Shown: piece by piece, positions 1 through 9,392 of the stretch
Numbering within the stretch: the stretch's first letter is position 1
Layout: every line of letters begins with the position of its first letter
Source of the DNA: Seison nebaliae
Taxonomy: Eukaryota > Rotifera > Pararotatoria > Seisonacea > Seisonidae
Direction of reading: 5' to 3'
Length of the DNA: 62,812 bases
Assembly: GCA_023231475.1 (NCBI GenBank)
Contig: JALJEE010000646.1
Location: 1 to 62,812, forward strand
Made by a program: the position numbers and the translations under genes
Notes under the pieces: model-generated
Database searches by the model: none
Told to the model about the DNA's origin: nothing
The model's input: only the letters and a program-made list of their open reading frames with translations

Positions 1-1
1 A

Positions 2-610
2 GATGAATCAACAAATTTTTTTGATGCTTCTATTGAAAGTGACTTTGAATGTATACGGGATCCAATTAACGAAATTTCGGAGTACCATTCAATCAATAAT
101 ATTATCGCAATAAGCTTGATAAGAATCAAAACGAAACATAATTGTTCAATAAATGCGATTAATTCCTTTATTCAACTTTTGAAATATATCAAATCAAATA
201 ATTTTTCACTTAATTCAATTCCAACAAATTTTGAACAATGTTTGATTTCATTAGGACTATCAAATAATAATGAGATTAGCACAATTTGTGAATGTGGAGA
301 CAACTTACCAAATCAACAAAATAATTGTTCCAACATTAATTGTCCTATAGTACCCTCGAAAAGAATAAACAACCTAAATAGATTATATTTACACAATTTT
401 CGTAATGATATAATTTCTATTCTTCAAAATTATATTAATTATACATATATGTATAACAATTATATTACATTTATGTATTTACAAAAAAAGACATTCTACA
501 CTGTCTACAGAATCTATGCTATAAATATATCCATAAATGTTCTGGGTTTAAAACTACCCTTTCCTATGTTAGCTGTATACAGAATTTTTATTATATATTA
601 TATATGCTAA
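2..610 (+). CDS. Partial open frame entering from the left edge, possibly transposon-derived
   Basis: A reading frame is open from base 2 to the stop at 608-610, so its start lies outside the window. The first two thirds look protein-like: an acidic stretch, then a segment of the type KHN-S-x-A-I-N-x-x-I-Q-L-L-K followed by a cysteine cluster (CECG, then two more Cys) around 280-345. The KHN/LLK segment reminds me of a conserved N-terminal region in uncharacterised proteins linked to DNA transposons, but this is memory, not a search. The last third is A+T-rich and low in complexity, and the true coding end may be an unseen splice near 360-400. It could equally be the last exon of a host gene. 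No function is assigned. Confidence 0.3.
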   Translation, partial: DESTNFFDASIESDFECIRDPINEISEYHSINNIIAISLIRIKTKHNCSINAINSFIQLLKYIKSNNFSLNSIPTNFEQCLISLGLSNNNEISTICECGDNLPNQQNNCSNINCPIVPSKRINNLNRLYLHNFRNDIISILQNYINYTYMYNNYITFMYLQKKTFYTVYRIYAINISINVLGLKLPFPMLAVYRIFIIYYIC

Positions 611-862
611 AATTAAATATGTCCATCAAAATATTTGATAAATGATTTTATATTATTAGTATATTATTTATTAATAACGGTAAAACTACAGTTTATCTAA
701 TTTTTACTAGAAGTTTACGAATTATATATTATCATTTATCTTTAGTTTACAACAGTACAAATTTAACAGGGAAGCATTATTTCAATAGTGACAGTCGCCA
801 AACGATGTAACTTCTTTAAACTGGTCGAAAGCAGAAATGGACAAATTTGTTGAAAAATGAGT

Positions 863-2278
863 TTATGTTTTGGGTGTGATAAGTGTTGAGGAAGGTACAC
901 CAGGTTGAATTCTTTCGAAAAATGCGGTTGACAAACGCTGATATCTTAAATGATATTGAAAGACTCCTATATCATCTATCATGAAAGATTTGTCATCATT
1001 CATGAGAATCCATTCATTTTTTTCATTATTTATCAGAGCTATTCCGTGCGATCCATAATATTCAGGATAAAAGTTGGGAGTGTTCTGGTTTTTAACGAAA
1101 TATGAACAAATCCTCCAGAAAATTTTTGCGATATTATTAAAATTTATTTTTGTATATTGTATTAATCGTTTATTGTTTAATACTTCGATTGTTTCTTCTA
1201 ATGTCATCATTCCCGCTATCGTACAATTTCCAATTTCAACATTCGATTCCATTGGAACAAAAGGCATTTTTTTAAGTTTTACGGTGAAATGTTCTTGTAG
1301 AGTAAGTAAAATTGTCCTCAAGAAGTATTTTTTATCTTCATATCCATTTAAAGGAAGATGATAAGTTTTTCTACGATTACTATGTAAGTTTAATGGTATT
1401 TTGATTGTGGAAGGTTTAAAGACGACATTCAAATTTCGAACAGCGTAAAATGAAACATTACGATTATTATCGAGTAAATCGATAATTTGTGCGATGAACG
1501 AATCAAAAAATACGGGTTGAAATTCTGGTCTATTTGAAGATCCGAACCATAACGCAAGAAATTCCGGATCGACATTCATCATTGTAAATTCAATACCAAT
1601 CGCTTCCGCAGCTGTTGAAGCCAATTTCCCCAACATATTTGATGGTAATCTTTTTACTATCCAAGGATTGTCGATGTTTTTACTCATTGGAGCTTTATCA
1701 TAGTTATATATTATGTTAAATAATTGTAAATCTGGATGCCAAGAACCTACTAGATATTTTTCATAAAATGTATAATAATCCGAATCGTATAAATCATAGA
1801 GAATGGTATCTAGACGTTCAAAACTGCAATGCATGTCTTTAGATAAAATAATTAATCTTTCACAACTTATCGTACCATTATATTTACATTCCATATTTCT
1901 ATACGACTTAGCTAAATGGTAATCTCCGGCTACTCCATAAGGTGGTTTATCTGGTTTATTATCTGCTATTTGCCTAATACCATGACTCAATACATCTACA
2001 TAATCGATAGAGTTTTTTATTGATTCTACTAAAATTATTGGATTGGTCTTTATTGCTTCCATCGGCTTCTCATCATAATGGTCAACTTTTCTCACTTTGC
2101 TTAATAATTTCTTTGATGATAATATCAAGGAGAGTAGGACGTTAGTTAAACAAACACCTAAGTCATCTGTATTATAAAAACCACATATCTTCCTAGCTGT
2201 TCCATGATAAAACATATCTATTTCTACTTGCTGTTCAGCGAAATCCATGAAAATAAATCTAGGTGGTAATCGATACAT
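863..2278 (-). CDS. Divergent ubiquitin-specific protease-like protein (peptidase C19 fold), intronless
   Basis: A single uninterrupted frame of 471 residues from ATG at 2278 to the stop at 863. Near the N-terminus the segment GFYN-(6)-CLTNVLLSL (Cys about residue 43) resembles the Cys box of ubiquitin-specific proteases, with about two extra residues between the Asn and the Cys. Near the C-terminus GSHGIALI followed by EWILMNDD (His about 411, Asn-Asp about 427-428) resembles the His box and the following W...ND motif that completes the catalytic triad. A middle segment with MECKYNGT and then LIILS recalls the region before the second half of the USP fold. USPs remove ubiquitin from proteins. 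The match is motif-level only, so it may be an inactive relative or a chance resemblance. The lack of introns beside intron-bearing neighbours could mean a retrocopy origin. Confidence 0.45.
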   Translation of the reverse strand: MYRLPPRFIFMDFAEQQVEIDMFYHGTARKICGFYNTDDLGVCLTNVLLSLILSSKKLLSKVRKVDHYDEKPMEAIKTNPIILVESIKNSIDYVDVLSHGIRQIADNKPDKPPYGVAGDYHLAKSYRNMECKYNGTISCERLIILSKDMHCSFERLDTILYDLYDSDYYTFYEKYLVGSWHPDLQLFNIIYNYDKAPMSKNIDNPWIVKRLPSNMLGKLASTAAEAIGIEFTMMNVDPEFLALWFGSSNRPEFQPVFFDSFIAQIIDLLDNNRNVSFYAVRNLNVVFKPSTIKIPLNLHSNRRKTYHLPLNGYEDKKYFLRTILLTLQEHFTVKLKKMPFVPMESNVEIGNCTIAGMMTLEETIEVLNNKRLIQYTKINFNNIAKIFWRICSYFVKNQNTPNFYPEYYGSHGIALINNEKNEWILMNDDKSFMIDDIGVFQYHLRYQRLSTAFFERIQPGVPSSTLITPKT

Positions 2279-2790
2279 AACTGCTTACAAATGAAAAACT
2301 AACAAATAAAAAGAAACAGCAAATAAAATTAAAAATTAAATTAATTGGATTAATTACTGATTTTAATTTAACATTTTTTCTACATCCATAGTTTTAATAG
2401 TTTGATAGTTTTAATTGATATGCCAAAGAAAAATTGTTTTTTTTTATTAGAGTTTCATTAATTATTTTAAAATGTTTCATAGAAATCAATAAAGTTGTGT
2501 ATGGAAAAGACTAATAATTACAATTTAAACAAAATTTTTATGAAAAACATTCTACTTTTTTAATACTTCTTTAACTTCTTTGTCCATTCTATATTATTCA
2601 TCAAAATAGAATTCAATTGCAAAATGAACAGAAAAACTTTTGTGAGAATAATTTATAAAACAGCTCCAATTTTTCGAACGCTAAAGCCAAGTACTAAAAG
2701 TCCGAAAAGAATTTAAATTATCTTATTTATTAAATCGAATTGAACAAATAGTTTTATATCAGTTACCATGACCAACGGTTCATTATTCAA
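2279..2790. other. Intergenic A+T-rich stretch between two divergent genes
   Basis: About 510 bases separate the start codon of the USP-like gene (-) from that of the CEP164-like gene (+). The two are head to head, so both promoters probably lie here. I see poly-T/poly-A runs and no recognisable core motif or small gene. Confidence 0.5.
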
Positions 2791-5180
2791 ATGATTAATT
2801 TAGTTAATTTTAGTTCTGTTGAAATAAAGGAAGAGTTTCTCGCCAAGTTTGTCAGATGCTTCGGCATCGATTCGGAGACTGTTAGTAAACTTCATAAAAC
2901 AAACACAAATTTTGATATGTTTGTAGGAGCAATATTTATTATATATTGTTCGAGAATGTCTAGATATTGTACCGAAACATCTCAAATTGGTTTCTAGCGT
3001 CAAAACAGGAGAATTGTTTTATCAAAACCAAGAAAATGGTAATATTTATTCAGATCATCCTTATTCTGATATTTTGAGGAAAATTATTGTACTAGAACGG
3101 TCAGTTCTCTATTATCCACTCATTCAATTTCATTATTTGTTTAGTGAAAAATATGAAGACGAACCACATTGTTATCAGAAAATTGATGTGCGCGAAACAT
3201 TACAGGAGTATATCACTGACACGGAACCGTTCACCACCGAACCTGGAAGTGATCAAATAATTGATGATTTTCCGTTATATGTCAACGATAATAATAGTTA
3301 TGATATAGCAATTAATGCGCTACATCAAGAACTGAATGATATAAATGACAAGTTCGTGATGCATCATTATGATATTTCCAAAAAATATGAACAGTTAATT
3401 TTAATTTCTTATAAGAAGTTTAAACTTACAATTTTCTTTTTAGTATCTGTAAAGACGCAATTACCGAGATGTATTTGGTAGCGATGAAAACTAAAGAGAA
3501 TATCAGAAGTTTATTAATTCAATCTTTTGAACGTTCAAGAAGTAGCGAAGATCCTTTAGAAAAGAAGTTTCTTTCTTTACTAATTTTCTACTGATTCATT
3601 TATTCTTCTCATATTTTCATTATTCTTCTTTCCAATTCAAGTAATCGACAAGATAATAATACAAATGGTTCCCTAATCATTTTACAAGAAAAATTAGAAA
3701 AAGTAAAATATTTCGTAAGAAATTTACAATTTTAAAATTTTGACCATTTATAGAGTGAGAAATTGGTAACTGCTTTAAGGATTAATGAAGTTCATTTAAA
3801 AGCCAAAATTGACGAGATGAATATCGAACAGAAAAAATTATGTTCCTGAATTCTCGATTTTATTAATTTCATTAATTGTCTTTGCAGCATCGAAGATAGA
3901 GGAACAAAATGAGAAGATTAAAATGCTGAAAAGTAAAAATTATTATATAAAAGCCAAATCGATGAGACTAGGCAAACCAGATGTAGACACAGTCGTGCTA
4001 AATGCAGATGTTTGAAATTCGCTTAAGTAAATATATTAAAAAATTCTCATAAATTAGAAATCAACTTTCCATGATAATGAAGAAGAAGAGGCAATTCAAG
4101 ACGATACAAAATCATTGACAAGTTTTGAGGAATTTTGTTATTTTGAAAAATTTTCGATTTTCTTCAGTTCGAGAATTGAAAGAATCTTCTTCTTCTACTA
4201 CTACTTGTGTGGAGATGAATAGTAGTTCGCCTGTTGATCGAGCTTTGAAATCGTTGGCAGATGATTTATCTGATATGGATATGGAGTTTGTGGGCAAAGA
4301 ATACGATAAAATACTAAAAAAAAAGAAAACGAGAAATGTAACAAAAGAAGAAAAGCAAAGAAAAATTTTAAAATCAGTTCATGAATTTATCGAAGAAAAT
4401 CGATCGTTCCGAACGAAACACTTCGACAGTTCAAAATATTCGGGTGTCAAATTAAATTGTGCTCGGTCTCGAAAATACGAAAATAGAAGTCCAGTAAGAA
4501 TGAATGTTGTAGAAGAATTCGCTCAGTTCTCTAACTGTCTTCTCAATCGTCCAAATAAAATGGAGACGAAAATGAAATTTATAAATAATTTGAAAGAGAT
4601 TCCACAACTCGGTAATTTAACTCCAAAATTATCAGAGCAATTCCGTAAAGAGAAGAATGAAATTGAATTTGTCGAACTTGGGAGGAGAGATGTTCCTTTA
4701 AATCATAATCAAAATTGTCGCAATGATATCGCTAATACATCTACACGGGAAACAATCGTAATACCGTCGTTTCATCATTCTTATTCGGATGACAATCTGA
4801 AGAAAATGAAGGAATTAATGCTCGACAGATTTATTGAATGTCGTGAAGATTTAGAGAGTATGGATGAAAAGAGAAGTAAATCTACTATCAGTATGGTGAA
4901 CAATGATTGGAGTATAAAACCATCAAAGAAAGAGGATATGATAAGACGAACAAAATCGCAGTGTGAAAGAAAAAAGTCACCGATGAAAAGATTCTTTAAT
5001 TTTATTTTAAAGAAAAAGAAATCGAAATCGAAAGAATCACTACCTCCAAGAAAACATAGTTTCCTATTGAATAAAAGAAAAACTTATTTTCCTTCACCTG
5101 AGAAGAATATGAATCCATTGGAATATGTGGAAGATCATTCAATAACAATGTCGAATAATTCCGTTGATTTTTTACCATAA
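2791..5180 (+). CDS. CEP164-like WW-domain coiled-coil protein (eight exons)
   Basis: Inferred exons are 2791-2880, 2927-3393, 3444-3566, 3642-3702, 3754-3841, 3888-4009, 4058-4121 and 4168-5180. They join in frame into about 675 residues. Residues 10-90 resemble the N-terminal region of CEP164: a helical 'FGID' segment, then after the first splice LLYIVRECLDIVP, and a WW-like core GELFYQNQENG...SDHP (about 58-75) followed by a basic LERS helix. CEP164 is a distal-appendage protein needed to dock centrioles and start cilia. The middle (about 185-330) is charged heptad-like coiled coil. The C-terminal third is basic and serine-rich (KKKKSKSKES, PPRKHS). At about half the length of human CEP164 it is either a reduced orthologue or a related WW/coiled-coil protein. 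It converges on the Na+/K+-ATPase beta gene with 113 bases between stops. Frames are firm; the name is moderate. Confidence 0.6.
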
Positions 5181-5293
5181 GATGTGACTAGTTTTTTCTT
5201 TAAAAATTAAATGTTCCTTATTTTTACATTTTATTGTTTGGCAAATAAAAAACGGAAGATATTTTTGCTTATCTGATTAATTATCGATCGAGT

Positions 5294-6935
5294 TTAATAG
5301 ACATAGAAAATCGAGAGAATTATAGGAATATAAAGCAGCACATTCTTCATCAATTCTACTCGATTTGATGTAGCAGCGTTTATTGACAAAGTGAAACTGT
5401 AGCTATCCCAAACCAATTTGGCAGAACTGGCAACTCTGAAAAAGAATTTTTTTAAATAAATTTCTTATTTTTTATAAATTCTACTAACTTTTCTGGCATT
5501 CTAAGATCGTAATGTTTCTTCATTTTACTTTCACCAGCATACAGGTTCTCCGCATATGGTGAACAAATAACAGTTACAGGTAATTTCTTCCTATATCTCG
5601 TCGTATCTGGAAATTAATGGAATAAATTTGAATTAATGAAATTGAAAATATTAACCATTACTCAATTGTAATTTGAGGAAAATTGGTTTCAAATCAAAAT
5701 TTTTCTTCAAATTTCTTTAATTGAAAGAAGAAATATCTCGTCAAAGATATATGATAAATCAAATTGTTAACTGTAATGGGAAAACGCTGAACGGAATTTT
5801 TCCAAAATTTGATGGTTCCGTATCGTTTAATGAATAGAATTTTGTTCCTATTAAACGTTGACCGACTTTGGCTATTTCTTTATCATCACCTTTTTGAACA
5901 AACTATGAAAAAAATATAAAAATTAAATTTTTAGTTATTAAATTAAATAATTTTAACTCTCTCCTCACAAGCTATCAATATGTTTTTGCGAGAAAGAATT
6001 GAAAATTGAGAATTATCCATTTTCAGATGGAAAACGGATAATTTCTTTTTTTCTGGTGCTTCATATGGAAGTTTCGTTTTAGAATGTGCTAATTTTTCCG
6101 GATTGAACGGCATCGGTACCCATCCATATACCTTAGAGAATAAGAGACATTAAAAGATTTTAGAGAATAAAATAATGAACTTTATTCAATTTCACCAGGA
6201 AACATGGTTCTAACGTATTCGTTTGATTGTAACAACCGATTTCGCGAGCGAAATCAATTATCTTATCTTTTTTCGCCAATTTGTCCAAACCATCTAACAA
6301 CGATTTAGAATAAGAAATCTTTTAGTGGAACTAACCTAAATAAAAATCCAAAGAATCTGAAAATGGTCGAAGTGTTTCAATATCGTCCGTACTGAATTTG
6401 AAAACGTCTTTTCCATCTTTGAAATCTAATCCACTCGGACGATAAGCTAAACCGGGATATGGTTCAGTTTCACCTAAAACATAAATTTGGAGTAATTTAA
6501 AATTATCTTTCCAACAACGGAGAGAATTTGAAATCATGAACCTGTATATCCGTACAATCCACCCGCTAAAATACTTGCACTTCCAATGAGTTTCGGTTCA
6601 TTCTTCCCAATGAATTGAGATAGAACGAAAACAAAAAGACAGTACAATCCACCCAACACCAGATAAAAGATGAAATAGAATATGGTGATGAGAGCTAATC
6701 GAATAAAATTCCAAATAGATATAATATTCAAAAGAAAATCTTTCAACAATTCCACTAACCCCAACTCTTTCCATCACGACCGATAAACGATCTAGTTTTA
6801 GTATCACAAAAAAAATTTGCTTGCTTATGTCTCTTGACGGTATCCCAATTGACTTCTTGCTGAGAATGTGAAGATAATTTACAAAGAGAAAATTGAATAA
6901 AATCAAAAAATAATCGGATAAACTTGTTGTTCCAT
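5294..6935 (-). CDS. Na+/K+-transporting ATPase beta subunit (ten exons)
   Basis: Inferred exons from the start: 6935-6924, 6859-6760, 6694-6542, 6473-6336, 6293-6181, 6131-5958, 5902-5786, 5704-5656, 5606-5489, 5435-5294, giving 371 residues. Family hallmarks in order: a short cytoplasmic N-terminus with FIGRDGKSW, one membrane segment (LITIFYFIFYLVLGGLYCLF), PGLAYRP just outside it, FLDGLDKL, EPCFLVKLNK then GWVP, a PIFLKLQLSN strand and the cysteine strand VTVICSPYAENL. The beta subunit chaperones the catalytic alpha subunit to the plasma membrane and tunes K+ affinity. Two oddities: a glycine-rich insertion (SASILAGGLYGYTG) just after the membrane segment, and a roughly 45-residue C-terminal extension ending in a hydrophobic stretch (LLYIPIILSIFYVY). 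Identity as a beta subunit is strong; the exact isoform is not resolvable. Confidence 0.85.
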
Positions 6936-7422
6936 GACAGATGTTTTTATAAGAAAAGTTTATTAGAATAAAAAACGAATAGAAAATATTTTTCTACACA
7001 CGTACCTCAATATTGAAAGAATTGTGCGCGTATTCATATAGAAAATGATTGATCTCCTTCCCCTTCTCTCTCACAAGGAAATTTTTATTTGTATGTAAGA
7101 AGTGAATGGACGCGAATATCAGAAGAAACGTTTAAAAATTGGAGGGTAGAGAGTTGAACGACAATTAGGAGATATCAGAGATTCTTATAAAATATCTACG
7201 CATAAGACAAATGAGATTGTTAAATTGAAAAATTTTTAGATGACAAAAATTAAATATTTTAATAAATATTGAACTTAAATTGATCTCAAATTAAATTTAA
7301 TTCCAAGAAATGAATAATAAAATTTTAATAAGTTTTTAATTAATTTTAAAATGATTTTTAATAAATTTTAAAATGGTTTTAATAAATTTTAAAATGGTTT
7401 TTAAAAAATTTTAAAATGGTTT
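6936..7422. other. Spacer between two tandem minus-strand genes
   Basis: This holds the presumed promoter of the Na+/K+-ATPase beta gene and the 3' flank of the METTL22-like gene. The part nearest 7422 is a degenerate A+T tandem repeat, listed separately. No further gene was found. Confidence 0.5.
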
Positions 7423-7440
7423 TTAATAAATTTTTAAAAT
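7318..7440. repeat. Degenerate tandem repeat, unit about 22-30 bp
   Basis: About five imperfect copies of a unit like TTTTAATAAATTTTAAAATGG lie in a row. The array ends inside the last codons and stop of the METTL22-like gene, so repeat sequence forms that gene's 3' end. Confidence 0.7.
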
Positions 7441-8507
7441 GTAAAATTTGGAGATATCAATTTGAGAAAATTGAGTAAATTCACCGTCGGAATTGGGACT
7501 GATATATTCGAATGGTTCATTATTAATCTTCCAATTCTCTTTCAAAATCGATTCTTTATATAATCTTTCCATTGGACAATTCTCGTTTTCTATTAATAAT
7601 GATGGTTCTTTATAATCGTTGGTCAAACGGAAACCAGCATTGGAAACGGTTTTTCGTCTGATATAAATTGGATCATAAAAAATTTTTTGTTTGACTATTT
7701 TAATAAAATCATAATAATTTTGGTACGTCGGCGTCATATTATAATCATCAGAACAACTAATGACATCCACACGGAATTTATGAAGATCGAAATAATTGAA
7801 CAATGTTTGAGTATCTTCATTCGAACGGAAAACGTAACCAACGTAACATTCATGTTTGATTACAGTACTATCCCAAAGATCTTTAAGAAATTTCAAATTT
7901 CTTATAATATTCTCGAAATCTACAAAAGAATAATGAGAATATGCATAAAATATAAACCGTCAATTTCGTAGAAGATATCTGAAGCAATCAACAAATAAGT
8001 TCGAGAGATGTCGCAGAATTGAGCGGAATTTTCTTTGACAATTCGTTCCATATCATTGTCGATTCTCCAATCGAAATAATGGAATTGAAAATCAGCATAA
8101 TTCACATTTAATCGTCCATTCAATAATTGAGTTTGCTTCCAACTTTGACTAGTTCGATCTAATAAAATAACATCATCTAACAGATCATCGTAATGGAAAG
8201 ATGATGGAAATATTCTTTAACCACATCGATTCATGATTCGAGCAACAAAAGATGTCAATCCATTACCACAACCGAAATCGATGAAGGTTATTGGAGAAGA
8301 CAAATTAGTGGAAGAATCGACGAGGAACGAATGCCATTGAATCATGAAAACACTTATGGGCCAAAATTGAGAACTTCGAAATTGTTCCAAATCTGTCGCA
8401 TTCAGGACGGAAACTTCATCGTCATGACGAACAGATACAACTAGTGTGGGAGTGACTCGTACTTCAACAATTTGCGTGATAGACGAATGTGTCTTTTGCA
8501 ACTGCAT
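7423..8507 (-). CDS. METTL22-like seven-beta-strand protein methyltransferase (three exons)
   Basis: Inferred exons 8507-8222, 8158-7958 and 7919-7423 join in frame to about 327 residues. Residues 75-83 carry the AdoMet-binding motif I (FIDFGCGNG). Across the first splice a segment ends in LLNGRLN, matching the 'cqrNialN' part of the family. FHYFDW follows, then IASDIFYEIDD, which aligns with the 'LFAAEVFYDDDL' post-I segment of METTL22. A C-terminal beta strand ends ISKFYILKIY, as METTL22 ends in an L-WKI strand. METTL22 methylates lysine in Kin17-type proteins. The start at 8507 is the first ATG that keeps the N-terminal strands, but an upstream exon is possible. FAM86 and other lysine methyltransferases of this fold are alternatives. 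Confidence 0.65.
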
Positions 8508-8656
8508 TACAATTTGAAGAGTAAAATAATCGAATATTTCGAATTAGCTCAAATTTTAATTTTTTTCTCATTCTCTTCTATCTTTTTTATATATCGTTTA
8601 TTTATTTATAATCTTATAATAAAATGATATAAATTACATTTTATAATTATATAATT

Positions 8657-8688
<32 letters not shown>

Positions 8689-9392
8689 TTAGCATTTATA
8701 AATTTTATTATATATATTTCGATACTTCCTTTAATGACTTATCAAAATGAAGAATAAGTTGGTAGTAAAAACTTAAAATTGTACTAGTTGTAGTTTAAAC
8801 GATTTTATCTTTGATTAAAGAGAATTTAATAATTTATTATTATTTATATTAATCATATATTTTCAGTTGTGTGTCATTTGTAAATATTGTAATATTAAGA
8901 AATGTTGTAAGAAATATTAAACTAATTGTCTTTTTAGCATTAGATTTTATAGTTCTATGTTCAAATAGTAAGTTAATATAAGGAAAGTATTAGGGGAGCG
9001 ATTGAGTGAAGATATACGTGTATGAGAATTCTATTTCGTTCCGAACTTTTTTCTATAAGAAAAAGAAATAAAATAAAAGAATGACGATAGTGAGATTGTG
9101 TAATGGTAAAATCAGGAGGAGGAAGAAGAGGAAGGGGGAGGGGAGAAAGAAGAATTTATGAAACAATAAATAAGAAATATATATTTTGTATTAGGAAAAC
9201 GAGAATTGGGATGAGATAAGTTGAAGTGAACTGTGAGCATAAGGAGGAATTAAAGAATGTTTCGAGTTCAGAGACTAGTTCGAATGATTTCTTTAAAATG
9301 TTGATGGGTCGTTCTTTCTCTCATAATCAATCCGTCAACTGTACATGATGATAATAATTAGGGTGGAATAATTGTTAATAGTTTGTCGTTTG
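8508..9392. other. Intergenic region with (TA)n tract
   Basis: Upstream flank of the METTL22-like gene and downstream flank of the ZFHX-type gene. A pure TA tract sits near 8657-8680, and purine-rich sequence near 9110-9145 would be pyrimidine-rich in the 3' UTR of the minus-strand ZFHX transcript. Several A/T-rich polyadenylation-like hexamers occur, but none can be singled out. Confidence 0.5.
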
